Of a DNA stretch of 16,070 bases, positions 7,708-14,942 are shown in pieces. A program made the position numbers and the translations under genes. Numbering within the stretch: the stretch's first letter is position 1; each line of letters opens with the position of its first letter. Source of the stretch: Bacteroidales bacterium UBA1628 (GTDB lineage Bacteria > Bacteroidota > Bacteroidia > Bacteroidales > UBA932); the NCBI GenBank assembly GCA_002321335.1, contig DCMG01000040.1, positions 1 to 16,070 of the forward strand, in the 5' to 3' direction. The notes beneath the pieces are model-generated. The model saw only the letters and a program-made list of their open reading frames with translations, was not told where the DNA came from and searched no databases.

Positions 7708-8844
7708 ATGAAGTTGGGCTTCATACAATGGAACGATCCTTTTGACCGCAAAGCCTCCAGCGGAACTCCGTACAAGATGGCGGAGTCGCTGCGGAAAAGA
7801 GGTTTCGATGTAGTGTGGGTTCGAGCCCGCAAGGATGGTTTGTTCAGGTTGTATTCCAGGTTGGTCAGCCTTTTTAACCGTATGTCTCCAAAAAGAATCG
7901 ATGCGTCGCATTCTGTCATCGGAGCTTCGCTGGTCTCAAGGACCTTGGACAAGACTGCCATCGCCTCTTGCGATGCCCTTTTCGCACCTTTTTCAAGTGA
8001 ATGCCTGTACCTGCTGAAAACCGGCAAGCCTGTCGTGTACCTTTCTGACGCGACTTTCAGAATCATGAATGGTTATTATTTCCGGAATCTCTCGAAATGT
8101 TCAATCCATCAAGGTGATATGATTGAGAGTCATTCCATCGGTCTGGCCGCTGAGGTGATTGTCTCTTCAGACTGGGCTGCCGAATCAGTGGTTTCAGACT
8201 ACGGAAAGGATCCGGCCAACGTCCATGTACTGGAATTCGGCGCCAACATCGATGAAAAAGACATCGTGCCGGGAACGTCCGGATATGAGGGACATCTCGA
8301 TCTGCTTTTTCTTGGTGTGGATTGGGTTCGCAAAGGCGGAAGTGTCGCAGTTGAAGCCTGCCGCTGGCTGAACGACAACGGCATTCCTTCCACTCTTCAT
8401 GTGGCAGGAATCAAGGATTTGCCGGTGGAAATCCGGAATTTGCCTTATGTGGATCATGTCGGTTTTCTGAACAAGAATATTCCTGAGGATTATCAGAGGT
8501 TGGTCGATTTGATCCGAAAATGCCATTGCTTGTTGTTGCCGACCCTGGCCGAGTGTTCGGCCATCGCTTTCTGTGAAAGCAGCGCGAACGGTCTTCCAGT
8601 ATTCTCGCATCGGACAGGAGGTGTCGGAAATTATGTGATGGACGGCGAGAACGGATGGCTGCTGCCATTGGGCTCTACAGGCGAGGATTTCGGAAGAAAG
8701 ATCAAGGAGTGTCTGGACTCCGGAGAGTTGGAACGAATGAGCGAAACCGCCAGAGAACTCTACCGTCGTAAACTCAACTGGAATGTCTGGGCTGAGAAAG
8801 CGGAGCGGATTATCGTTGAGGCAGTGTCCTCGGGCGCGGAATGA
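7708..8844 (+). CDS. GT4-type (GT-B fold) glycosyltransferase
   Basis: This soluble GT-B glycosyltransferase is 378 residues from the ATG at 7708. The N-terminal domain begins KLGFIQWNDPFDRKASSGTP, with the small-residue acceptor loop and AESLRKRGFDVVWV helix-strand typical of GT4. The C-terminal domain has LFLGVDWVRKGGSVAVEACRWL, the standard KGG nucleotide-sugar region. It then has the EX7E motif, E282 and E290, in LPTLAECSAIAFCESSANG, and TGGVGNYVMDGENGWLLP for the donor diphosphate and sugar. Donor and acceptor cannot be assigned. An ATG at 7699 gives three more residues and is equally possible; a TTG at 7645 inside the previous gene is unlikely. It may be co-transcribed with the small acidic gene. 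No other glycan-assembly genes are nearby, so it looks like a solitary transferase. Confidence 0.85.
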   Translation: MKLGFIQWNDPFDRKASSGTPYKMAESLRKRGFDVVWVRARKDGLFRLYSRLVSLFNRMSPKRIDASHSVIGASLVSRTLDKTAIASCDALFAPFSSECLYLLKTGKPVVYLSDATFRIMNGYYFRNLSKCSIHQGDMIESHSIGLAAEVIVSSDWAAESVVSDYGKDPANVHVLEFGANIDEKDIVPGTSGYEGHLDLLFLGVDWVRKGGSVAVEACRWLNDNGIPSTLHVAGIKDLPVEIRNLPYVDHVGFLNKNIPEDYQRLVDLIRKCHCLLLPTLAECSAIAFCESSANGLPVFSHRTGGVGNYVMDGENGWLLPLGSTGEDFGRKIKECLDSGELERMSETARELYRRKLNWNVWAEKAERIIVEAVSSGAE

Positions 8845-8958
8845 AAACAGCGTGACTTCCGCTCAGATTCCTTTATGCTTGTTCCGAGCACCGGCTGTGT
8901 CCTGCCGGCCAGGAATATCTCGGGGAAATGTTGTCATTCCTCATATTTTCTAAAATAA

Positions 8959-8988
8959 TTTGGGAACATTCCGGAAAAAATACGTATA
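8959..8988 (+). promoter_or_regulatory. Weak candidate promoter of the lipoprotein gene
   Basis: TTTG at 8959-8962 is followed 18 bp later by TACGTATA at 8981-8988, which matches the Bacteroides -7 element at 4 of 6 fixed positions. The predicted leader would be about 25 nt. The surrounding 8930-9017 is AT-rich, as expected for a promoter region. The match is weak. Confidence 0.25.
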
Positions 8989-9017
8989 ATAGCAGTGTAT
9001 ATTAAAAACGAACTGTT

Positions 9018-10292
9018 ATGAAAAAGAATCTGAGAAGATTTGTCGGGGGCGCTTTGCTCCTGATCGCCACGGCTTGTGGCAAGACCGGCACTGATCCTAA
9101 GCAAGAACCGACTCCCGGCACAGATCCGGAGCCGACTCCGGTTGTGGCGGAAGATCTGAGCAAGAACGGAACTTCCAACTGCTATGTTATTTCTAAGGAA
9201 GGCGACTACTCCTTTGACGCAACAGTAAAAGGTAACGGAGCTGCCACGGAAGGACTTGATGCTCCTGGGAAGATGGCGCCTGATTCAGCGGCGCTGGTTT
9301 GGGAGACCGCCAAGGGTATGATTACTGATGTCGCGATCAAGGACGGGAAGATAGTGTTCAAGGCTTCGTCTCAGAACGGCAATGCCGTGATCGCCGCTTA
9401 TTCCGCAGACAAGACCATCATCTGGAGCTGGCACATCTGGTTCCCTGAAGAGGAAATCAAGACTGTCGAGACAAAGACGGGCTACGAGGTTATGAATATG
9501 AATATAGGCGCTATGACTTCCGCGTTCGGCACGACTCCTGACGTGAAGCCTTACGGTTTGCTGTATCAGTGGGGACGTAAGGATCCGTTCCCGTCCGCTC
9601 CGACGGTTACCGGCGATGAGAAGACCCTTCCTGTTCCTGTTTACGGCCCTGATGGAACTGAAGTGAAATTCACCTATTCCCTTTGGAGTTCGGTGGAGAA
9701 CAACACCATTGACTATTCAATCGCAAATCCGACAAAATGCCTTTCCAACTATCACCAGTACGCCACCTGCAAGGATTGGCTGAAGGCTTCCGACAGCAAT
9801 GACGCTTTGTGGGGAAATCCGAATGGAGGCGACAGGGATTCAGACAACAAATACATCAACAAAGGCTCCAAGTCCTACTATGATCCTTGCCCGGTTGGCT
9901 ACCGTGTACCTCCGGCTGACGTGTTCAGGACATTCACGACTTCAGGAGGATATTCCCAGGATCCTTCCACGTTCGATGTTGTTGACGTGAACGAGGATGG
10001 AGTGATTGACGGGCTAGACTATAACTATGGTTGGTCATTCAAGATGAAGGAGGGGAGTCTGTTTTTCCCGGCCGCTGCTCGTTTCGATGGCTCCTATGCC
10101 ATGTTGATGGGGTCAAAGAGCGGACTGTGGGGATCATATTGGGGAAACACTCCGGCAAAATCATACGGAACCGCGACAGGCTTTGGTTTCTGTGTATTGG
10201 CTTTTATGAGCGAGGCCGCCGGTACTTCCGTTTCTGCCACAGCATCTGCCAGCCGCGCCGACGCATACTCAGTCCGCTGCATCAAAGAATAA
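9018..10292 (+). CDS. Surface or periplasmic lipoprotein with FISUMP-like domain
   Basis: This 424-residue protein begins MKKNLRRF followed by a hydrophobic core and a lipobox-like LIATAC, so Cys20 is the likely lipidated residue. The -3 residue is Ala rather than the usual Leu. A Pro/Thr/Asp/Glu-rich linker (residues about 24-45) follows. The body has SNCYVISKEGDYSF near 53-66, a region around TIIWSWHIWFP, then LLYQWGRKDPFP and YYDPCPVGYRVP. The last two are reminiscent of the FISUMP (Fibrobacter succinogenes major paralogous) domain and of fimbrillin-like lipoproteins in Bacteroidota. No enzymatic motif is visible, so an adhesive or carbohydrate-contact role is only a guess. A DVNEDGVIDGLDYNYG stretch resembles a dockerin-type calcium loop, but is single. 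The gene is monocistronic, preceded by a 173-bp intergenic region and followed by a strong hairpin. Confidence 0.8.
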   Translation: MKKNLRRFVGGALLLIATACGKTGTDPKQEPTPGTDPEPTPVVAEDLSKNGTSNCYVISKEGDYSFDATVKGNGAATEGLDAPGKMAPDSAALVWETAKGMITDVAIKDGKIVFKASSQNGNAVIAAYSADKTIIWSWHIWFPEEEIKTVETKTGYEVMNMNIGAMTSAFGTTPDVKPYGLLYQWGRKDPFPSAPTVTGDEKTLPVPVYGPDGTEVKFTYSLWSSVENNTIDYSIANPTKCLSNYHQYATCKDWLKASDSNDALWGNPNGGDRDSDNKYINKGSKSYYDPCPVGYRVPPADVFRTFTTSGGYSQDPSTFDVVDVNEDGVIDGLDYNYGWSFKMKEGSLFFPAAARFDGSYAMLMGSKSGLWGSYWGNTPAKSYGTATGFGFCVLAFMSEAAGTSVSATASASRADAYSVRCIKE

Positions 10293-10303
10293 GGAATATA
10301 ATG

Positions 10304-10375
10304 CTTCGGTCTATCAAGCAGAGAATTGGTTCTAAAAAAGTAGAGGAGAATGTCTGCTGAAGAAATAGACCGAAG
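10304..10375. repeat. 11-bp perfect inverted repeat, 50-nt spacer
   Basis: CTTCGGTCTAT at 10304-10314 is repeated in inverted form as ATAGACCGAAG at 10365-10375. It lies 11 nt after the lipoprotein stop codon and 17 nt before the terminator. In RNA it could form a long-range stem closing a 50-nt loop. Within the loop lies most of a tiny open frame (10301-10360, MLRSIKQRIG...C). A role in 3'-end stability or as a remnant element is possible; neither is shown. Confidence 0.55.
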
Positions 10376-10392
10376 TGGCTTGTGTGTGAATT

Positions 10393-10430
10393 AAAGAGGA
10401 TGGTGAGATTTTCTCACCATCCTCTTTTGT
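10393..10430 (+). terminator. Rho-independent terminator after the lipoprotein gene
   Basis: A perfect 16-bp stem (10393-10408 with 10412-10427) closes a 3-nt TTT loop; the stem runs from AAAGAGGATGGTGAGA to its exact complement and is followed by T10428. The terminal run of four T (10425-10428) forms the 3' side and tail. The symmetric AAA/TTT ends could also permit termination on the minus strand. It separates the lipoprotein transcript from the R-M genes. Confidence 0.85.
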
Positions 10431-10620
10431 AAGGAATTATTTACGAATTGATCACCAATGTGCTAAATTGTTGATTGTTAATTGCTGATAAGGCGCTTGA
10501 TAAGAGTGTTGTTTCTTGAAATTCGTTGAATATCAATGCGATAATCATCACGTCGACCAATATATAGTTTCCAAAGAAAAGAAAAGTTGATGCCAATGAT
10601 GAAATGTAAGGTAAAATCAG

Positions 10621-10645
10621 TAATTTTGCAATCTTGTTATTTTTG
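10621..10645 (+). promoter_or_regulatory. Candidate promoter of the R-M pair
   Basis: Two octamers match the Bacteroides -7 consensus TAnnTTTG: TAATTTTG at 10621-10628 and TATTTTTG at 10638-10645. Neither has a TTTG at the expected distance upstream. Using the first, transcription would start near 10634, with a leader of about 18 nt. Using the second, it would start near the ATG at 10652, implying a leaderless message. Confidence 0.4.
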
Positions 10646-10651
10646 ACGAGT

Positions 10652-12010
10652 ATGAAAAAAACGGCTGAATTGGTAAATGGCTATAAATCAATGAATGAGG
10701 TTCATTATTTCTCGGATGTGCTGAAGGAATATGAACTCCCGCTTTTTCATACTATTGGCGAAGTGGAGCCGGGGCGGCTTAAAATGTTGTCGCTGTTTTC
10801 AGGATGTGGTGGAATGGATCTTGGGTTCGAGGGCGACTTTATCTGTAATGTAAAATCAGTGCCGAAAGATTCAGGGTGGATAGACAAAAAGGTCAATAAG
10901 AATTGGGTGCTCCTGAAAAAAAATCGTTTCTCTACCATATTCGCAAATGACATTTTGGAAGAAGCCTATCTTACTTGGACAAACTACATGCAGCGTTACG
11001 GGAAAGATCCGTCAATCTATCATCTGGAAAGTGTTGTGGATTTAGTTAAACTTCATCATTGCGGAGTTAAGGTTTTTCCGGAGGATGTTGATATTCTGAC
11101 AGGCGGTTTTCCGTGCCAGGATTTTAGTGTTGCGGGTAAGCGATTGGGTTTCAATTCAATTACGTCACACGATGGTAGTAAACTTCCAGAAGAAATTCCT
11201 TCAGAAGAGAATAGGGGAAAGCTTTATTTTTGGATGAAGCAAGTCATAGATATCACGAAACCTAAGATTTTTGTTGCTGAGAATGTCAAGGGATTGACGA
11301 ATCTCGGAAATGTCAAGAATATCATTCAAAAAGACTTTTCTCGCGCAGGTGGAGATGGTTATATAGTTCTGCCTCCGAGAGTGCTTCACGCAGGAGATTA
11401 TGGTGTTCCTGAAACACGTGAGCGTGTGATATTCATAGGAATAAGACGTTCGTCATTGAATGAGAAAGCAAGATTGATTCTAGAAAGTGATAATATTCCT
11501 GACGAGTATTACCCTTACCCTAAACAGACGCATAAATATACTATGCATTCAACAGGGACTATAGATCCTGTTTCCTGCAAAGATGTTTTTGAAGGAATAC
11601 TTGAGCCAGAGGAGAGCCTTGATTTGTCTCAAATGTTTTATTCCAAGGCGAAGTATATGGGAAAACATTGTCAGGGGCAGACAGAGATTCATATTGAAGG
11701 GTTGGGACCCACTATTCGTTCTGAGCATCATGGCAATATTGAATTTAGGAGACTATCCGCTGAACACGGAGGACAGAATATTAATGAGTTGGAATCTGGG
11801 CTTAAAGAACGTCGTTTGACTCCTCGTGAGTGTGCGATGATCCAGACTTTTCCGCCTGATTACCCTTTTGTTAGGTATAAGGATCATTCCAAGCATTTTC
11901 AAGTAAGCCAATCAGGGGCCTATAAAGTTATCGGGAATGCGGTTCCTCCAGTGTTGGCTTATAATATAGCTAGGCGTCTGCAGGATTTATGGCCACTTTA
12001 TTTTGAATAA
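10652..12010 (+). CDS. DNA (cytosine-5) methyltransferase, type II R-M
   Basis: This 452-residue C5-cytosine methyltransferase has motif I FSGCGGMDLGFEG from residue 49 (SAM binding) and motif IV GGFPCQDFS with catalytic C155. It also has motif VI AENVKG (E210), motif VIII PETRERV at 253-259, motif IX LTPRECAMIQTFP around R392, and motif X GNAVPP near the C-terminus. The target-recognition region lies between about 260 and 390. The gap between motifs I and IV is about 100 residues, longer than in minimal enzymes, with an extra insertion around KNWVLLKKNRFSTIFANDIL. The N-terminal 45 residues are an extension before motif I. The start is the ATG at 10652; an in-frame TTG at 10634 is in the promoter region. 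The nuclease gene starts 1 nt after the stop. Base composition is AT-richer than the flanks, as is common for acquired R-M systems. The recognition sequence is unknown. Confidence 0.93.
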   Translation: MKKTAELVNGYKSMNEVHYFSDVLKEYELPLFHTIGEVEPGRLKMLSLFSGCGGMDLGFEGDFICNVKSVPKDSGWIDKKVNKNWVLLKKNRFSTIFANDILEEAYLTWTNYMQRYGKDPSIYHLESVVDLVKLHHCGVKVFPEDVDILTGGFPCQDFSVAGKRLGFNSITSHDGSKLPEEIPSEENRGKLYFWMKQVIDITKPKIFVAENVKGLTNLGNVKNIIQKDFSRAGGDGYIVLPPRVLHAGDYGVPETRERVIFIGIRRSSLNEKARLILESDNIPDEYYPYPKQTHKYTMHSTGTIDPVSCKDVFEGILEPEESLDLSQMFYSKAKYMGKHCQGQTEIHIEGLGPTIRSEHHGNIEFRRLSAEHGGQNINELESGLKERRLTPRECAMIQTFPPDYPFVRYKDHSKHFQVSQSGAYKVIGNAVPPVLAYNIARRLQDLWPLYFE

Positions 12011-12011
12011 T

Positions 12012-13094
12012 ATGGAAGAAAAGAATATCATAGCTATTCGTAAGGAAGATGTGACTGCCGCTGACTCCGCATTTTCCTACTTGATGAAGAAAACCGAGGG
12101 CAACCTTAATGAAAAGGCACGAAGAAATATCCTGGAATATAAAAACTTGACCGCATCGCAGCTTGAAAGGGTCTCAATGACAGCGATTCAAGAATGCTGT
12201 GAGGGGACACCTTTTCGGCATGAGGAAATCAAATTGATATCAGGTTTGAGATTCCCGGATATTATTGCAGAACGGTACTATGGTGTTGAAGTAAAGTCTA
12301 CGAACAAAAACCATTGGACTTCTACGGGGAGCAGTATAGTGGAAACCACTAGAGACAAGGATGTTGAAAGCATCTATATGCTCTTTGGAAAATTAGGTGG
12401 TACACCTGCTGAGTTCAAGTGTCGCCCATATCAGGATGTTCTGTATGAGATAGCTGTCACTCATTCTCCAAGATATTTGATTGATATGAACCTGAAATCA
12501 GGGGAAACGATTTTTGACAAAATGTCTGTTGGATATGATGATCTGAGAACTTCTCCTGATTCAATCTCAAAAGTCAAACGTTACTACAAGTCTAAGGCTG
12601 AGGCTAATGGTAATCAGATGCCTTGGTGGATTTCCAGTGATGAAGAAGCGGCTGTAAGTATGAATATCCGTTTGTGGAAAGATTTGTCAGCTAATGAGAA
12701 AGCGGATTTGATAGCACAAATCATAGTTTTGTTTCCAGAAGTCGTTTCAGGTAAGTATGGTAAGGCTGCCTTGTGGTTAGCCGGGGCAAAAGGGATAGTA
12801 TGCACGAATATCAGGGATTTGTTTTCAGCAGGAGGAAAAGTGCGAATTGTTGGTGACCAGACATTGAAGTCACCTCTTCCTAAAGTTGTGAAGACTTTGC
12901 GTGATAAGTTTGACCGTGTGAAATCTTTACTTAAAAACGATTCTCCAATTTTGGACTATATTTACGAGTATAATCCTGCTTTGTTATGTGGAAATTTGTA
13001 TGAATCTTGGCTATCAGAGATCACTAAGGAATTGCCATATATGGCGGAAGTTCCGATTCGATCTATTCTTGAGGACAATCTTGATTTGAAATAA
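12012..13094 (+). CDS. Putative type II restriction endonuclease (PD-(D/E)XK)
   Basis: I do not recognise the closest named enzyme for this 360-residue soluble protein, but it has a clear PD-(D/E)XK core: FPD with D83, then E93-V-K95 in YGVEVKSTN, with normal spacing. E-rich helices precede it (RNILEYKNLTASQLE), giving the usual helix-strand context. The segment HWTSTGSSIVETT follows the active site. The C-terminal half (VRIVGDQTLKSPLPKVVKTL and on) probably carries DNA recognition. It begins 1 nt after the methyltransferase stop and shares its lower GC, so the pair is one R-M unit, methyltransferase first, with no controller protein visible. The ATG at 12012 is chosen over the TTG at 12003, which overlaps the upstream stop. 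Nuclease function is inferred from motif and neighbour. Confidence 0.85.
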   Translation: MEEKNIIAIRKEDVTAADSAFSYLMKKTEGNLNEKARRNILEYKNLTASQLERVSMTAIQECCEGTPFRHEEIKLISGLRFPDIIAERYYGVEVKSTNKNHWTSTGSSIVETTRDKDVESIYMLFGKLGGTPAEFKCRPYQDVLYEIAVTHSPRYLIDMNLKSGETIFDKMSVGYDDLRTSPDSISKVKRYYKSKAEANGNQMPWWISSDEEAAVSMNIRLWKDLSANEKADLIAQIIVLFPEVVSGKYGKAALWLAGAKGIVCTNIRDLFSAGGKVRIVGDQTLKSPLPKVVKTLRDKFDRVKSLLKNDSPILDYIYEYNPALLCGNLYESWLSEITKELPYMAEVPIRSILEDNLDLK

Positions 13095-13171
13095 TAGTGT
13101 GTTTACCAGAATAGTTTTTTCGTGTCCTCGTATTTATAAGAGTTTTTACATTGTGGAGATAGTGGAAATAG

Positions 13172-13203
13172 CAAAAGGAATGAGCGGGTGCCCATTCCTT
13201 TTG
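13172..13203. terminator. Bidirectional hairpin terminator of tRNA-Ala and nuclease gene
   Basis: CAAAAGGAATG at 13172-13182 and CATTCCTTTTG at 13193-13203 form a perfect 11-bp stem with a 10-nt loop. On the minus strand it begins immediately after the tRNA discriminator base (13204) and ends in TTTTG, as expected for tRNA termination. On the plus strand it also ends in TTTTG, 109 nt past the nuclease stop, so it can serve both convergent transcripts. Confidence 0.75.
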
Positions 13204-13276
13204 TGGAGCATAGGAGGATCGAACTCCTGACCTCAAGATTGCGAACCTTGCGCTCTACCAGCTGAGCTAATACCCC
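13204..13276 (-). tRNA. tRNA-Ala(CGC)
   Basis: The reverse complement folds into a standard 73-nt cloverleaf. The acceptor stem is GGGGTAT with ATGCTCC plus discriminator A. The D-arm is GCTC/GAGC with loop AGCTGGTA. The anticodon arm is CAAGG/TCTTG with loop TTCGCAA. The variable loop is 5 nt, and the T-arm is AGGAG/CTCCT with loop TTCGATC. The anticodon is CGC, reading GCG alanine codons. The acceptor stem has the G3:U70 pair that is the alanine identity element, which supports the call independently. The 3' CCA is not encoded. Its 3' end faces the R-M genes. Confidence 0.95.
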
Positions 13277-13286
13277 ATTCGGATTG

Positions 13287-13294
13287 CAAATATA
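13287..13294 (-). promoter_or_regulatory. -7 element of the tRNA-Ala promoter
   Basis: On the minus strand TATATTTG at 13294-13287 matches the Bacteroides -7 consensus exactly and lies 10 nt before the tRNA 5' end (13276), giving a leader of a few nucleotides. No TTTG is found at the expected -33 spacing; the closest CAA (TTG) is at 13324-13326, too far away. Confidence 0.5.
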
Positions 13295-13330
13295 CAAAAA
13301 AACATTCACGAATCCATTATATTCAAGGAA

Positions 13331-13381
13331 ATTTCATCGTTTGGACATGAACCGCTGATTATCTTGTTGATGCGATGAAAT
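13331..13381 (-). repeat. 9-bp inverted repeat at the end of the lipid operon
   Basis: ATTTCATCG at 13331-13339 and CGATGAAAT at 13373-13381 are exact complements with a 33-nt spacer that contains the acyltransferase stop codon (13359-13361). It could be a weak 3'-end structure for the lipid operon, but the loop is long and no T run follows on the minus strand, so I do not call it a terminator. Confidence 0.3.
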
Positions 13382-14222
13382 CCTTATACCTGACGAAATC
13401 ATCAGGAAGCGGCATGTCATAGACTTTGCTTCTTAGGAATGCTCCGAAATCCTTGATGTCGGAATGGAGGGACTGTTCCTCCACGGTAAGTATTTCTCCG
13501 ACCCCTACACGTATTCTCCTATGTTTTTTATTGACTAGTTCATGAGGAAGCTGCATCAGGCGGATTCTCCAGTCGATGAGCCCCAAATAGTAGAACCACA
13601 TGGAATTATGGTCGAAAAACCTGATAGGCACGATCGGAACCTTGGCTTTTTGAATAAGCCTGAGAACTGGTTCCTGCCACTCCCTGTCCCTTATCTTCAT
13701 CTCTTTCAGACTAAGGTCCGAAACAGCGCCTGAAGGAAAGAATCCAATCGGTTTGCCATCGTGGAGCCGTTCAAGAACCTCACGGACTCCTTGAATATTC
13801 TTGGCCGTGATGCCCTTGTTAAGATTGTTCTTGGGATTAACAACGATGAGGCTGGGGCGCAGCGCTTCTACAAGAGCGAGAAACTCGGTTACCATCACCT
13901 TGAAGTCAGGCCTCAGATGCCCGATAAGGTCAATGAGAATGACTCCGTCCATCCCTCCGTAAGGATGGTTGCTTACCGTAATGAACGGACTGTCAGGCAG
14001 ATTCTGAAGCCTTTGTGATCCTCCCAAATGGTAATTGACTCCAAGCCTGTCCAGCAGGGCGCCGGCGAAATCCGCTCCCTGATATTTATCAATAGTGTCG
14101 TACAGGTCGGACAGTGTCTTTATTGAAAGAATCTTCCGCAGTACCCGCACGACAGCATTGCCGAATTTCCCTTTGAAAGCCGGCGCGATCTGCTCAATCT
14201 GTTCTACAGGAAGAAGCGGCAT
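13359..14222 (-). CDS. Lysophospholipid-type acyltransferase (PlsC-like) with HX5D motif
   Basis: This 287-residue member of the PlsC/LPLAT superfamily transfers an acyl chain to a hydroxyl of a lipid acceptor. Block I is SNHPYGGMDG at residues 84-93, with H86 and D92 five residues apart instead of the usual four (HX5D). Block II-like is LIVVNPKNNLNKG, block III FFPSGAVSDLS at 161-171, and block IV VPIVPIRFF. The HPxGGxDG form is a subfamily trait I associate with Bacteroidota acyltransferases and the N-acyl-amino-acid lipid (OlsA/GlsA-like) relatives rather than housekeeping PlsC. There is no long N-terminal membrane anchor; peripheral membrane attachment is expected. Its ATG shares one base with the CDP-alcohol gene stop (TAATG), implying translational coupling. 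The acceptor lipid is unknown. Confidence 0.8.
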   Translation of the reverse strand: MPLLPVEQIEQIAPAFKGKFGNAVVRVLRKILSIKTLSDLYDTIDKYQGADFAGALLDRLGVNYHLGGSQRLQNLPDSPFITVSNHPYGGMDGVILIDLIGHLRPDFKVMVTEFLALVEALRPSLIVVNPKNNLNKGITAKNIQGVREVLERLHDGKPIGFFPSGAVSDLSLKEMKIRDREWQEPVLRLIQKAKVPIVPIRFFDHNSMWFYYLGLIDWRIRLMQLPHELVNKKHRRIRVGVGEILTVEEQSLHSDIKDFGAFLRSKVYDMPLPDDFVRYKDFIASTR

Positions 14223-14929
14223 TACTTGTCGTCACTCTTTGGCATCGGATCCATCTTTGCGTAGCCCTTTGCGTCACTGATGATTGTCACAAGGTATATG
14301 ATAACAAGCAAGGCCAGTATGACAAGGCCGGCGACATCAAGCGCCCTGAGGTCGATGTCCTTTCCGAAGATCCTGATCACAGTGCAGAATTCCCTGAGAG
14401 GCTTTATGAATATAAACAAGGAGGTGAGGATGATGGCGATCACCCTGAACTCCGTCGGTCCAAGTTTGGCGTAGGTGAGCCGGAACTCGCTCTTGAGATG
14501 AGCGTTCACGCTGACATTCACCGTAAGGCAAAGATATACAACGAATATCATCAACGCCAGATCCAGGCGCATAAGGTATGAGAGTCCAAGACCGATGAAC
14601 ATGAACGCCTCGTTTATGCAATCGACAGTGTGGTCAAGGTAGTAGCCATAGATCGGCCTTTGAGTCTTGCGGACTCTGGCCAGCGTCCCGTCCAGAGAAT
14701 CGCCATACCAGTTCACAACGAATCCAAAGCAACTGAGCCATAGGAAATTGATGTTGACTCCGCTGAGGATGTACCCGGCTCCGATCATGATGGCCCCGAG
14801 CGTGCCGATGGCTGTGAGTGTGTCTGATACGACCCATTTCGGCTGCCTTTCGGCCAGCCAGACAAGGGCCTTCTTCTCGACTCCATTCAGGATGGAAGTC
14901 TGTATTCTATCCGCTTTCTTGTCTGCCAT
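14222..14929 (-). CDS. CDP-alcohol phosphatidyltransferase family membrane enzyme
   Basis: This integral membrane protein is 235 residues from the ATG at 14929; an in-frame TTG at 14935 would add two. The CDP-alcohol phosphotransferase signature is complete: D77-SL-D80-G-TL-A-R85, then after 9 residues G95-YYL-D99-HTV-D103. The four Asp residues bind two metal ions and the CDP-alcohol. Hydrophobic segments at about 37-57, 60-73, 105-140, 155-175 and 200-225 fit the six-helix family fold. The motif establishes head-group transfer from a CDP-activated alcohol. Which partner is used (ethanolamine, serine, inositol phosphate or glycerol on a diacylglycerol or ceramide) is not decided by sequence. 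It starts 13 nt after the GNAT gene and is coupled to the acyltransferase gene, so it acts in the same lipid pathway. Confidence 0.88.
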   Translation of the reverse strand: MADKKADRIQTSILNGVEKKALVWLAERQPKWVVSDTLTAIGTLGAIMIGAGYILSGVNINFLWLSCFGFVVNWYGDSLDGTLARVRKTQRPIYGYYLDHTVDCINEAFMFIGLGLSYLMRLDLALMIFVVYLCLTVNVSVNAHLKSEFRLTYAKLGPTEFRVIAIILTSLFIFIKPLREFCTVIRIFGKDIDLRALDVAGLVILALLVIIYLVTIISDAKGYAKMDPMPKSDDK

Positions 14930-14942
14930 ATTCAATTATGTG

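Larger units (their letters stand above)
10293..10651. other. Intergenic region between lipoprotein and R-M genes
   Basis: This 359-nt stretch has no convincing gene. It holds an 11-bp inverted repeat (10304-10314 and 10365-10375) enclosing a 19-codon open frame starting ATG at 10301, a 16-bp stem terminator (10393-10427), and the candidate promoter of the methyltransferase gene near its end. From about 10430 to 10620 it is AT-rich, and I see nothing coding there. Confidence 0.6.

Noticed and set aside
8884..8923. Nested inverted repeats CCGAG/CTCGG and CCGGC/GCCGG after the glycosyltransferase
   Set aside because: Short 5-bp arms, an asymmetric internal loop and no T run; not supportable as a terminator or regulatory RNA.
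10031..10360. A 109-codon frame overlapping the end of the lipoprotein gene
   Set aside because: It is an out-of-frame shadow of the lipoprotein coding region; only its last 19 codons lie outside that gene.
10424..13206. CTTTTGT near 10424 and near 13198 as possible attachment-site direct repeats flanking the R-M genes
   Set aside because: The shared core is about 6-7 bp and both copies are ordinary terminator tails; no integrase gene is present.
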